Made by a program: the position numbers and the translations under genes
Notes under the pieces: generated by a model
What the model was told of the DNA's origin: nothing
Database searches by the model: none
What the model saw: only the letters and a program-made list of their open reading frames with translations
Source: DAOMOD01 sp964526035
GTDB taxonomy: Bacteria > Pseudomonadota > Gammaproteobacteria > Xanthomonadales > BPKI01
Length of the DNA stretch: 22,311 nucleotides
Direction: 5' to 3'
Assembly: GCA_964526035.1 (NCBI GenBank)
Contig: CAZGKE010000052.1
Location: 1 to 22,311 of the forward strand
Shown here: piece by piece, positions 7,203 to 14,375 of the stretch
Layout: every line of letters begins with the position of its first letter
Numbering within the stretch: the first letter of the stretch is position 1

Positions 7203-8456
7203 TCAGTGTTGCTCTTGCGCACGCCGCATCGGCTGCGCACGCAGATAGGTCAGGCTTCGCCACAGCCACTCGGCCGGCCCGAAGCGGAATCGCCTGAGCC
7301 ACCAGTGGCTCAACTGCACCTGCAGGGCGAAGAAGGCGATGGCCAGCAGCACCATCCCCCAACGCGACACCTGACCGTAGAAGCCGAGGCCGTAGCCATA
7401 GAACATCCAGGTCCAGAACAGTGACTGCGTCAGGTAGTTGGTCAGCGCCATGCGTCCGGCGGGCGCCAGCCAGCGCAGGCGGCGGCCCCAGTCCGGTTGC
7501 CTGAGCAGCAGTACGATGGTCGACAGGTAGCCGAGCATCAGCAGCAGGTTGCCGGCCGTGGCGGCGGTGTTTGCGGCGGCCATCCGGTAGGTCGGCACCA
7601 TCAGGTTCTCGCCGTACATCAGGTAGGACGCCAGCAGGCTGAGCAGCAGACCGGCGACCAGCCCGATGGCCATCATGCGCCTGAAGAAGCGCAGGTGCTG
7701 CCCGCTGTCAGCGAAGACACCGGAGCGCAGGAACCAGGCGCCGAGCAGAAAGTATCCGAGAATGCCCAGCCCGAAGAACGGCAATGAGCTCATCATGAAG
7801 GCCAGGTCGCCGACACGAACTGCGTTCACCTCGGCGAAGCTCCCGGCGCTCAGCGCCTGTACCGCCTGCGCGATGCCGGCCGCCAGTTCCACCTCCTGCT
7901 CGGCGAACATCGCCGCCATCTCGCCGCCGGGCGGCTCGGATTCCACGCCGAAGGCAAACAGCCACATCAAGAGCACCGGAATCAGCATGAAGGCGAGAGC
8001 CCATTTCGGCAGACGCGACACCGGAGTACGCCGAAAGAACAGCAGCATCACGATGCCGAACAGCGCGTAAGAGACCAGGATGTCACCCGACCAGATGAAC
8101 AGCGCGTGCGCCAGTCCAATGGCGAGCAGCAGCAGGACACGGCGCGCGTAGACGCCGAAGAAGCCACCACCGCGTGTTTCAGCGCGGGTCAGCATGAGGG
8201 CGAAGCCCATGCCGAAGAGCATCGAGAACAGGGAGTAGAACTTGCCCTGCACCAACACCTGGGTGCCGATGGCAACCAGGCGGTCGACGCCTTCGTGCGT
8301 GGGGTCGAGCCCCAGCACGATGGCCTGGATCGGTTTGGAAAAGTACTCGAAGTTGACCAGCAGGATGCCCAGCAGGGCGAACCCGCGCAGGATGTCGAGG
8401 GTATCGATGCGCTGGCCGGCGGCCACCGGCTCCATGCGTAGTGCCTGATCGTTCAT
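7203..8456 (-). CDS. DUF418 (YeiB-like) integral membrane protein
   Basis: The 417-aa polytopic membrane protein begins RIDTLDILRGFALLGILLVN, the signature N-terminal motif of the DUF418/YeiB family, which is related to the heparan-alpha-glucosaminide acetyltransferase/acyltransferase-3 fold group. About ten hydrophobic segments follow, with FYSLFSMLFGMGFAL and a C-terminal DUF418 block containing LAPAGRMALTNYLTQSLF and an aromatic end (LSHWWLRRFRFGPAEWLWRSLTY), all characteristic. Function is unknown; transport or acyl-group modification at the inner membrane has been proposed for the family. The start is ATG 8456 with GGGGAG 8 nt upstream; an earlier in-frame ATG at 8498 adds a non-hydrophobic extension without a better site. 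It may follow slyD on the same strand (142-nt gap). Confidence 0.9.
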   Translation of the reverse strand: MNDQALRMEPVAAGQRIDTLDILRGFALLGILLVNFEYFSKPIQAIVLGLDPTHEGVDRLVAIGTQVLVQGKFYSLFSMLFGMGFALMLTRAETRGGGFFGVYARRVLLLLAIGLAHALFIWSGDILVSYALFGIVMLLFFRRTPVSRLPKWALAFMLIPVLLMWLFAFGVESEPPGGEMAAMFAEQEVELAAGIAQAVQALSAGSFAEVNAVRVGDLAFMMSSLPFFGLGILGYFLLGAWFLRSGVFADSGQHLRFFRRMMAIGLVAGLLLSLLASYLMYGENLMVPTYRMAAANTAATAGNLLLMLGYLSTIVLLLRQPDWGRRLRWLAPAGRMALTNYLTQSLFWTWMFYGYGLGFYGQVSRWGMVLLAIAFFALQVQLSHWWLRRFRFGPAEWLWRSLTYLRAQPMRRAQEQH

Positions 8457-8598
8457 GATGACTGCTCCCCGGAAAACGCCGCCATCATGCATGCCCATGA
8501 CGACGACGGACAGGGTAGGAAGTCAGATTGCGATAACGTGCAGTCTGCTGTCCCCCAATGCCGGGCGCGGGACGGTGAATGATCGCCGCCGCAAACGC

Positions 8599-9081
8599 TC
8601 AGTGGTGGTCGTGTCCGCCCTCTCCGTGCACGTGGCCGTGCTCGATTTCCTCGGTGGCCGCTTCGCGAACCTCGACGACTTCGATGTCGAAGGTCAGTGT
8701 CTTGCCCGCCATCGGGTGATTGAGGTCGAGATCGACCACGGTCACGCCGACCTTGGCCACCGTGGCCATCCGCTTGCCCTGGTTGGTCTCCACCATGATC
8801 TGCACGCCGGGCTGCAGATGTCCGCTGTCGCTGAAGCGCTTGCGCGGCACGCGCTGCATGAGCTGCTCATGGCGCTCGCCGTAACACTGGGCGGGCTCCA
8901 GGGTGACTTCGAAACGATCACCGGCCTCGCGCCCCATCAGCGCGTTTTCCAGACCGGGGATGATGCCGCCGGCGCCGATCAGCGCGGCCAGCGGCTCGCG
9001 ACCGAAGGAGCTCTCCACGGCCTGACCCTTCTCGCTCAGGGCGTAGTGGAACTGGACGACGGTGTTTTCGGCAACTTTCAT
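8599..9081 (-). CDS. slyD: FKBP-type peptidyl-prolyl isomerase SlyD
   Basis: This 160-aa cytoplasmic folding helper and metallochaperone has the SlyD architecture. The FKBP half is at 1-67 (VVQFHYALSEKGQAVESSF, IPGLENALMGREAGD). The inserted IF chaperone flap is at about 68-120 and includes CYGERHEQLMQRVPRKRF. The FKBP strand then returns with the signature NHPMAGKTLTFDIEV (121-135). The tail HGHVHGEGGHDHH is His-rich and should bind Ni2+ or other divalent metals, as in E. coli SlyD, but it is shorter and has no cysteines. The start is ATG 9081 with GGAG 7 nt upstream; an upstream ATG at 9108 adds Arg-rich sequence and is rejected. The tail matters for nickel delivery in families with hydrogenase or urease, none of which is seen here. 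Confidence 0.95.
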   Translation of the reverse strand: MKVAENTVVQFHYALSEKGQAVESSFGREPLAALIGAGGIIPGLENALMGREAGDRFEVTLEPAQCYGERHEQLMQRVPRKRFSDSGHLQPGVQIMVETNQGKRMATVAKVGVTVVDLDLNHPMAGKTLTFDIEVVEVREAATEEIEHGHVHGEGGHDHH

Positions 9082-9151
9082 GCGGCGGCTCCGGAGCAGG
9101 GGCCGCAAGGGTACGCGTGCGCGCCCGGCGCGTCACCCGTCCGATGGAATT

Positions 9152-9170
9152 TGATAGATACGATCAATCA
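9152..9170. promoter_or_regulatory. OxyR/LysR-like dyad in the DUF2061 promoter region
   Basis: The 19-bp dyad TGATnGATnnnATCnATCA (7 of 8 arm positions symmetric) sits in an AT-rich pocket 70-90 bp before the DUF2061 start. Its ATAG/T-N11-A layout resembles half of an OxyR site. A second dyad, TTTCA-AG-TGAAA (9171-9182), follows immediately. The regulator is inferred, not shown. Confidence 0.4.
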
Positions 9171-9203
9171 TTTCAAGTGAAACAATTGCCTGGATTCATA
9201 TTT

Positions 9204-9222
9204 GCGAATGGTTATCATTGCT
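9204..9222 (+). promoter_or_regulatory. Fur-box-like site upstream of the DUF2061 gene
   Basis: The core AATGGTTATCATT (9207-9219) matches the Fur core AATGATAATCATT at 11 of 13 positions, and about 12 of 19 over the full box. It lies directly before the ribosome binding site AGGAGG (9226-9231), where a bound repressor would block transcription. Confidence 0.45.
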
Positions 9223-9240
9223 CTCAGGAGGCAAGCATCC

Positions 9241-9438
9241 ATGACCAAGACCGCCAGCTTCGCTGTCGTCCATTTCACTGTCGCCTTCACGATTACCTGG
9301 CTGATCACCGGCAGCGTGGCGCTGGGCGGCCTGGTTGCACTGATCGAACCGGCGGCCAACACGGTGGCCTATCATGTGCACGAGAAAGTCTGGGCCCGAT
9401 ACGGCCAGCGTCGCGCAAGAATGCCCTTGCCGGCCTGA
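9241..9438 (+). CDS. DUF2061 membrane microprotein
   Basis: The 65-aa protein consists largely of two hydrophobic segments (FAVVHFTVAFTITWLITGSV and LGGLVALIEPAANTVAYHV) and ends with the conserved DUF2061 motif HEKVWARYG. DUF2061 proteins are predicted small inner-membrane proteins of unknown function. The start is ATG 9241 with an ideal AGGAGG 9 nt upstream; the in-frame ATG at 9202 lies upstream of that site, inside the Fur-like box, and is rejected. The gene is preceded by the Fur-like and OxyR-like sites and followed 42 nt later by the Cys-cluster gene, so the two probably form a stress-regulated pair (inference). Confidence 0.85.
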   Translation: MTKTASFAVVHFTVAFTITWLITGSVALGGLVALIEPAANTVAYHVHEKVWARYGQRRARMPLPA

Positions 9439-9480
9439 GGCCGCACGGTCCGGACCCCCACCACCGAGATCCGGACCGAC

Positions 9481-9783
9481 ATGCACGAAGAAGAAGATCC
9501 AGCGTTCGAGGAAAGCGCACGCCAGGCCGTGGAAATGGCCAACCGGATTGCCGAACAGTTTCCCGACGCCGATCTCCGCGAGATCGCCGACGGCCTGCTT
9601 TCAGGTGCCGTGCACTTCTGGCTGTACGCGCGCCAGCCCTGCGAGGACCCCACCTGCACGGACTGCGCCGAGATTGCCACCGCCGAACTGCGTACGAGCA
9701 AATTGATGGAGCACGCGAAGGACTTCGCCGAACACAGCGACTACTTCCACAGCCCGACCGACCACAACGTCGGCCGGGCCTGA
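9481..9783 (+). CDS. Small acidic Cys-cluster protein, unknown function
   Basis: The 100-aa soluble protein has no signal peptide. It is acidic (MHEEEDPAFEESARQAVEMA) and mostly helical. Its outstanding feature is a central CEDPTCTDC cluster (Cys-x4-Cys-x2-Cys) preceded by the aromatic segment HFWLYARQP, with further His residues near the C-terminus (EHAKDFAEHSDYFHSP). This spacing could bind Zn or an Fe-S cluster, but I recognise no named family. It starts at ATG 9481; only a weak GAG precedes it, so it may be translated by coupling with the DUF2061 gene 42 nt upstream. It ends 10 bp from the convergent stop at 9794. Coding appears real because the Cys motif, acidity and codon pattern are coherent. 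Confidence 0.7.
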   Translation: MHEEEDPAFEESARQAVEMANRIAEQFPDADLREIADGLLSGAVHFWLYARQPCEDPTCTDCAEIATAELRTSKLMEHAKDFAEHSDYFHSPTDHNVGRA

Positions 9784-9793
9784 ACTCATCCGG

Positions 9794-10702
9794 TCAGCGG
9801 CGCGCGCGCAGGCGTTGAATCAGCGCCTCGGCACCGCCGTTGCCGAGTCGCGCCAGCGCGCGCTCACGGAACGCCGTATTGACCGGCCTCTCGGCAGACT
9901 TCGCCGCGTAGACGCCGACGTCATCGAGTTCGCCGAGGCTGCGGTACTTGGTGGCAGTGAAAGGCAGCAGAGGCGTCAGCTCCTGGTCATTCTCATCGAC
10001 CAGCACCCAGATGCCGCGCATTGGCCGGCTGTCTTTCACCCCGTGGAACACGCCGACCACGCGGTCGATATCGGGATCGCTGGTCTCCAGAATCATCACG
10101 ATCCCCTGGCCTCCCAGCAGGTACGCGCCCAGCACCTCGCGATCGTTGGCCGGATCCATGCCAAGCACCAACCCGCCGTCACTCAGCGCCAGCACGGAAT
10201 CCGCCTCGAACAGCGCCATTGATCCCGCTACGCCAAAGTCGCCGTCGATGAATGACAGCGCCCACAGCCCGAACAGCGCATCGCCGGGCGTCGTATAGGA
10301 GTAGTAGAACGGCACCAGGGTTCGACTCTGGTTGTTGAAGCTCACCAGGATGCGATCGATTCCGTTGCCCTGCTCGTGGCGGAAGCTGAGCGTGCCCGCC
10401 GCGCTGGCGTCCTGTCCGCGCTGCGAGCGGAACAGGGTGGCGGTGAACTGGGCGATGTGGACATCCTCATCGGCATCGGGTCCCCGGACCACGCTGTAGA
10501 CCGGCGCACCGACCGCAGTGAGAAAGGTCGGCTGGTTGTTGGTCTCGTAGGTGTAGTAGGCGAGGAAGACGAGATCGTTCTGCCGGTCGATCGACCAGCC
10601 CTCCCCGTTGAATAGGGGGTCCCAGTAGAAGCTGTCGGCTTCGACACGGGTGAACGGCAGCAGCAGCAGGCAGGCGCAGGCAATTCGAAACAGGACGTTC
10701 AA
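9794..10702 (-). CDS. Secreted protein of unknown function
   Basis: The 302-aa exported protein has a signal peptide (NVLFRIACACLLLLPFTRVEA) and then a beta-rich body starting DSFYWDPLFNGEGWSIDRQNDLVFLAYYTYETNNQPTF in two runs. This resembles the W-x-P...GWG...Q...F..W.TY pattern of exported hypothetical proteins common in Xanthomonadales and Burkholderiales. No catalytic motif is recognised. The start is TTG 10702: GGAGA (10715-10711) lies 8 nt upstream and the signal peptide follows directly. An in-frame ATG at 10744 is an alternative but adds a polar stretch before the hydrophobic core. It is the last gene of the minus-strand run after the RidA-like gene (94-nt gap). Confidence 0.75.
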   Translation of the reverse strand: MNVLFRIACACLLLLPFTRVEADSFYWDPLFNGEGWSIDRQNDLVFLAYYTYETNNQPTFLTAVGAPVYSVVRGPDADEDVHIAQFTATLFRSQRGQDASAAGTLSFRHEQGNGIDRILVSFNNQSRTLVPFYYSYTTPGDALFGLWALSFIDGDFGVAGSMALFEADSVLALSDGGLVLGMDPANDREVLGAYLLGGQGIVMILETSDPDIDRVVGVFHGVKDSRPMRGIWVLVDENDQELTPLLPFTATKYRSLGELDDVGVYAAKSAERPVNTAFRERALARLGNGGAEALIQRLRARR

Positions 10703-10796
10703 GACGTTTCTCTCCAATGGGCGACGGCAGCTCAGCCCGACCATGCAGGCGGACGACAGGTTCGTCTGAATCAACGGCAAAGCGCGACGCCAGGGG

Positions 10797-11258
10797 TCAC
10801 TCGGCAGCAGAACTCGAACGAAAAGCCGCAACGCACTCCACTTCGACGCGCGCCCCGGCCACCAGCTGGACGCCGCCAAACGCGCTGCGCGTGGGGAAAC
10901 TCTTCTTGAAAAAACCAGCATAGACGCCGTTGAACGCCGGCCATTCCGAGATATCGGCGAGCATCACCAGGCACTTCACCACGTCGTCGAAGCCGAGGCC
11001 ATGGTCGCCCAGTGCCGCGCCGATGTTTTCCATGGTCTGTCGCGTCTCGGCCTCGATACCGCCCTCAGCCAGTCCGCCACCGGGGACAAAACCAAGCTGC
11101 CCGGAAAGCATCAGCAGGTCGCCGACGCGTACTGCACCCGACAGCGGGAGGTTGCGTGCCGCGTACGCCTCCGAGCGATGGAATTCAACCGCGATACCCG
11201 CGCCGTGCGCAAGCGACGCCGACAGCAACAGCAGAGCACAGCACAGCTTGCTCAACAT
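10797..11258 (-). CDS. Exported RidA/YjgF-family protein
   Basis: The 153-aa protein has a signal peptide (MLSKLCCALLLLSASLAHGA) fused to a complete RidA (YjgF/YER057c/UK114) domain: LPLSGAVRVGDLLMLSGQLG, TRQTMENIGAAL, then FPTRSAFGGV and ARVEVECVAAF. Arg124 in PTRSAF corresponds to the catalytic Arg of E. coli RidA, and the acidic partner Glu141 is present in VEVECVA. RidA hydrolyses reactive enamine/imine intermediates made by PLP enzymes in the cytoplasm; export here points to a different substrate or role. The start is ATG 11258 with GGAGG 8 nt upstream. It lies 49 nt downstream of the DUF1232 gene and is probably cotranscribed with it. Confidence 0.88.
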   Translation of the reverse strand: MLSKLCCALLLLSASLAHGAGIAVEFHRSEAYAARNLPLSGAVRVGDLLMLSGQLGFVPGGGLAEGGIEAETRQTMENIGAALGDHGLGFDDVVKCLVMLADISEWPAFNGVYAGFFKKSFPTRSAFGGVQLVAGARVEVECVAAFRSSSAAE

Positions 11259-11307
11259 GGACGTACCCTCCGCAGAATGGACTGCGCCATCGTAACCCGC
11301 GGGCGGA

Positions 11308-11847
11308 TCAGTGCGGTCCGCCGAAGTCCTGGGCGGTGCGCGCGCGTCGGTGCATGCGCTCCCGCAGCTGCTCGCGACGCCGGGCCAGCACCGCAGCGTG
11401 TGCAATCCGCGCATCCCGCTCCTGGGGCATTGCCCCGCGTGCGGCGCGAAAGGCGCAAAAATCGCGGTAGGCGGCGATGAGGTGACGCTCACGCCGCAGC
11501 AGCATCTCGATGACGATGACATCGTCGAGCAACCCGATACCGCCGATGTGGTCGGGGATCAGATCCTCCGGGTCGCTGAAGTAGGCGAGCGCGCGCAACA
11601 CCTCCATGCGGTCCTCGGCAGGGAGCGCCCAGGCCTCGTCCTCCAGCATGTCGACCAGCACCCGCACCTGGCCCATCCGTTCGCGCACGTAGCGCGGTGC
11701 GGTCGCCAACGGCAGGTCCTCCAGCGCGTGCCGCGCGGCATCGAGGATGTCGGACTCCTCGGCAGTACGCGCGCAGTCGCTGGCTCGCTGCAACGCATCC
11801 TCGAAACGCTTGAGGTCCTCGGGATCGAGTTCGATGACGATGCGCAT
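11308..11847 (-). CDS. DUF1232 (YkvA-like) protein
   Basis: The 179-aa protein has a central DUF1232 motif, ALAYFSDPEDLIPDHIGGIG followed by LLDDVIVI (about 90-118), the signature of the YkvA family. An N-terminal acidic helical region precedes it and an Arg-rich helical tail (ARRREQLRERMHRRARTAQDF) follows. DUF1232 proteins are small, often membrane-associated, and of unknown function; this one lacks a long hydrophobic helix. It starts at ATG 11847 with no clear Shine-Dalgarno. It lies between ffh (60-nt gap) and the RidA-like gene. Confidence 0.82.
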   Translation of the reverse strand: MRIVIELDPEDLKRFEDALQRASDCARTAEESDILDAARHALEDLPLATAPRYVRERMGQVRVLVDMLEDEAWALPAEDRMEVLRALAYFSDPEDLIPDHIGGIGLLDDVIVIEMLLRRERHLIAAYRDFCAFRAARGAMPQERDARIAHAAVLARRREQLRERMHRRARTAQDFGGPH

Positions 11848-11906
11848 GAGGTGGAAGACTGATGGCGCGGCCGGACTCCGTCAATCGGAAGGCCTGCGCC
11901 GAAGAG

Positions 11907-13271
11907 CTATCTCGGAAACATTCCGCGCCCGGAAAGCGCGCCGCCCAGACCGCGCATCATGCCGCGCATGCCGCCCTTGCCGACCTTCTTCATCATCTTT
12001 TCCATCTGAGTGAACTGCTTGAGCAGGCGGTTGACGTCGGCCGGCTGGGTGCCGGAGCCGCGCGCCACGCGCTGCTTGCGCGAACCGTTGAGCAGATCCG
12101 GGCGCTTGCGCTCCCTGGGCGTCATCGAATTGACGATGGCAATCATGCGCTTGACGTCGCGGTCGTTGACCTGCGCCTTCATGTTCTGCGTCAGCTGACC
12201 CATGCCAGGCAGCTTGTCGATCAGGCTGCTCAGCCCGCCCATGCTGATCATCTGGTCAAGCTGGTCGCGAAAATCGTTGAGATCGAAGCGCTTGCCCTTC
12301 ATCACCTTGGCGGCAAGCTTCTCCGCCTTGTCCTTGTCGACCTTGCGCTCCACCTCTTCGACCAGCGACAGCACGTCGCCCATGTCGAGGATGCGGCTGG
12401 CGACGCGGTCGGGGTGGAAGGGTTCCAGCGCATCGGACTTCTCGCCGGCACCGATGAACTTGATCGGCCGTCCGGTGATGTAGCGCACCGACAGCGCGGC
12501 GCCGCCACGGGCATCGCCGTCGGTCTTGGTCAGCACGACGCCGGTCAGCGGGAGCGCCTCGCTGAAGGCCTTGGCGGTGCTGGCGGCGTCCTGTCCGGTC
12601 ATGGCATCGACCACGAACAGCGTTTCCACCGGATTCAGCGCAGCGTGCAGCGCCTTGATCTCGGCCATCATCGCCTCGTCCACCGCCAAGCGGCCGGCGG
12701 TATCGACCAGCAGCACGTCGGCAAATGCCTTGCGCGCTGCATCCACGGCAGCGGCGGCGATCACCTCGGGTTCTTGCGCGATATCGGAGGGGTGGAACAG
12801 CACGCCGACCTGCTCGGCCAGCGTCTGCAGCTGCGCGATGGCGGCCGGACGATAGACGTCGCAGCTCACCACCATCACCTTCTTCTTGTGGCGCTCCTTC
12901 AGCAGTCGCGCCAGCTTGCCCACGGTGGTGGTCTTGCCGGCGCCCTGCAGGCCGGCCATCAGGATCACCGCCGGCGCCGGCACGTTGAGATCGAGCGCCG
13001 CGTTGGCGCTGCCCATCACTGCGGTCAGCTCGTCGCGCACCACCTTGATGAGCGCCTGTCCCGGCGTGAGGCTCTTGAGAACCTCCTGGCCCACGGCGCG
13101 GACCTTGACGCGCTGGATCAGTGCCTGCACCACCGGCAGGGCGACATCCGCCTCCAGCAGCGCGATGCGCACCTCGCGCAGGGTTTCGCGGATGTTTTCA
13201 TCGGTCAGGCGGCCGCGGCTGCGCAGTCGCTCGATGGTGCCGGAAAGTCTGTGGGTCAGCGATTCGAACAT
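11907..13271 (-). CDS. ffh: Signal recognition particle protein Ffh
   Basis: This 454-aa SRP54 GTPase (E. coli Ffh is 453 aa) binds 4.5S RNA and hydrophobic signal sequences and, with FtsY, delivers nascent membrane proteins to the translocon. The N domain is MFESLTHRLSGTIERL to about residue 90. The G domain carries GLQGAGKTT (107-115), DTAGR (190-194) and TKTDGDARGG (248-257). The methionine-rich M domain has RKQRVARGSGTQPADVNRLL, the SRP RNA-binding helix pair, and a tail rich in Met/Gly (MEKMMKKVGKGGMRGMM). ATG 13271 is chosen because MFESL matches the conserved Ffh start; 11 extra in-frame codons upstream are rejected. An extended -10 lies about 50 nt upstream. It is divergent from ypjD, as expected from the conserved ffh-ypjD neighbourhood. 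Confidence 0.97.
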   Translation of the reverse strand: MFESLTHRLSGTIERLRSRGRLTDENIRETLREVRIALLEADVALPVVQALIQRVKVRAVGQEVLKSLTPGQALIKVVRDELTAVMGSANAALDLNVPAPAVILMAGLQGAGKTTTVGKLARLLKERHKKKVMVVSCDVYRPAAIAQLQTLAEQVGVLFHPSDIAQEPEVIAAAAVDAARKAFADVLLVDTAGRLAVDEAMMAEIKALHAALNPVETLFVVDAMTGQDAASTAKAFSEALPLTGVVLTKTDGDARGGAALSVRYITGRPIKFIGAGEKSDALEPFHPDRVASRILDMGDVLSLVEEVERKVDKDKAEKLAAKVMKGKRFDLNDFRDQLDQMISMGGLSSLIDKLPGMGQLTQNMKAQVNDRDVKRMIAIVNSMTPRERKRPDLLNGSRKQRVARGSGTQPADVNRLLKQFTQMEKMMKKVGKGGMRGMMRGLGGALSGRGMFPR

Positions 13272-13321
13272 GGGATGGCAAGCGGGCCGGAGCGCGCAGT
13301 GCATTCAATGGGAAGGTGCGC

Positions 13322-13330
13322 ATGATACCA
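13322..13330 (-). promoter_or_regulatory. Extended -10 promoter candidate for ffh
   Basis: The minus strand reads TG-G-TATCAT (13330-13322), an extended -10 (TGnTATnnT). It would start transcription near 13315, about 45 nt before the ffh ATG. No strong -35 is seen, which an extended -10 does not need. Confidence 0.45.
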
Positions 13331-13375
13331 GCGCCGCCCTTCAGGCACCGCGTCCGCTGTGACACACTTGGCGGC

Positions 13376-14170
13376 ATGACTCCGGCACTCGTCAGTCTCG
13401 CCCTGGTCGCCTACTTCGCGGTGGCGGCACTGCTGATCGTGCGCCTGGCGCGTGAGGAGCCCATCGATCACGGCGAGCGGGCGCTCGGGCTGCTGGCGGT
13501 GCTGCTGCATTTCCTGGTGCTGGCGCGCAGTGCCAACCAGGCCGGCGGATTCGACCTGCACTTCTTTTCGGCGCTGTCCCTGGTCGGCATGGGGGTGGCT
13601 GCGGTGTACGTGATGGCCAGCCTGTCGCGCCCGATCGATGCGCTCGGCGTGCTGGTCTACCCGATCGCCGCAACCATGCTCGGGCTGCAGGCGCTGTTCG
13701 GCGGGGATCCAGCGCCGCGACCGGCCGAGTGGCAGATCCAGCTTCACGTGGCGGTGGCGCTGGCGGCCTACAGCGTGCTTTCCTACGCCGCGCTGGTCGC
13801 CATCGTGCTGGCCTTCCAGGAACGCGCGCTGCGCAGGCACCGGGTCGGGCGCCTGGTGGTGGCGCTGCCGCCGCTCACCCTGACCGAAGCGATGTTGTTC
13901 CGGCTGATTGCCGCCGGCTTCCTGCTGCTCACCCTGACCCTGCTGTCCGGGGTGCTGTTCGTCAGCGACCTTTTCGGCCAGCACCTCGCCCACAAGACCA
14001 CCCTCTCAGTGCTCGCCTGGGGCGTGTTCGGCGTCCTGCTCTACGGCCGCATGCGCCACGGCTGGCGCGGCCGCCGCGCCGTGCGCTTCACCCTGGCGGG
14101 CATGGCGGTGCTGCTGCTGGCGTTCTTCGGGTCGAAGTTCGTGCTGGAGGTGGTGTTGGGGAGGACCTAG
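13376..14170 (+). CDS. ypjD: Inner-membrane CcsA-like protein YpjD
   Basis: The 264-aa polytopic protein (E. coli YpjD is 263 aa) has eight predicted hydrophobic segments from the CcsA/CcmC-like haem-handling superfamily. Conserved His residues occur at 45 (LLHFLVL), 124 (QLHVAVALAAYSVLSYA) and 206 (LAHKTTLSVLAWGVFG), and the family ending YGRMRHGWRGRRAVR is present. The role of YpjD is unsettled; cytochrome c assembly is inferred from the superfamily. It starts at ATG 13376 with only a weak site upstream. It is divergent from ffh and two genes from a corB-type gene, mirroring the E. coli ffh-ypjD-yfjD block with radA inserted between. Its stop is followed within 6 bp by a G-rich array. Confidence 0.88.
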   Translation: MTPALVSLALVAYFAVAALLIVRLAREEPIDHGERALGLLAVLLHFLVLARSANQAGGFDLHFFSALSLVGMGVAAVYVMASLSRPIDALGVLVYPIAATMLGLQALFGGDPAPRPAEWQIQLHVAVALAAYSVLSYAALVAIVLAFQERALRRHRVGRLVVALPPLTLTEAMLFRLIAAGFLLLTLTLLSGVLFVSDLFGQHLAHKTTLSVLAWGVFGVLLYGRMRHGWRGRRAVRFTLAGMAVLLLAFFGSKFVLEVVLGRT

Positions 14171-14173
14171 GTA

Positions 14174-14202
14174 GCGGGGAGCGGGGAGCGGGGAGCGGGG
14201 AA
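14174..14202 (+). repeat. G-rich heptamer array with G-quadruplex motif
   Basis: Four GGGG tracts separated by AGC each time (14176-14200) form a perfect G4-N3 quadruplex motif. It is a tandem repeat of the 7-mer GGGGAGC starting 6 bp after the ypjD stop. It forms the left arm of composite repeat copy 1. Confidence 0.8.
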
Positions 14203-14236
14203 CGAAGGCTCGCCCATCGCCGTCGGCCAAGCAAGG

Positions 14237-14314
14237 TTTGTGGGAGCGGCCTCAGCCGCGACCTACCCGGTTGTTCGCGGCGTGGCGTGTCGGGGCTGAG
14301 GCCCCTCCCACAAA
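14237..14314. repeat. Inverted pair of REP palindromes (composite repeat copy 1)
   Basis: The plus copy GTGGGAGCGGCCTCAGCCGC (14240-14259) and an inverted copy ending CCTCCCACAAAA (14289-14314) face each other across about 30 bp. The stem is GCGGC/GCCGC in one and GGGGC/GCCCC in the other, a compensatory change that keeps the hairpin. This is a BIME-like arrangement of Xanthomonadales/Pseudomonas-type REP elements. Confidence 0.85.
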
Positions 14315-14350
14315 AGCACGGCGTCTGACAGCCTCTCGCGCAGCCAGGGC

Positions 14351-14370
14351 CTCCCTACTCCCTGCTCCCC
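14351..14370 (-). repeat. Inverted G-rich heptamer array next to radA stop
   Basis: Read on the minus strand it is GGGGAGCAGGGAGTAGGGAG, 19 of 20 bases identical to 19982-20001 on the plus strand. It is the right arm of composite repeat copy 1 and lies 6 bp beyond the radA stop. Confidence 0.75.
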
Positions 14371-14375
14371 ACCTC

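Noticed and set aside
9202..9240. Upstream ATG for the DUF2061 gene
   Set aside because: It lies inside the Fur-like box and before the ideal AGGAGG, which points to ATG 9241.
11862..13325. Plus-strand open frame of nearly 490 codons opposite ffh
   Set aside because: ffh on the other strand has every GTPase motif; the antisense frame is His/Leu/Gln-rich low-complexity and arises from codon bias in GC-rich DNA.
14174..14370. CRISPR array
   Set aside because: Repeats are 7-mers in tandem and REP palindromes, without regular 28-37-nt repeats, unique spacers or cas genes.
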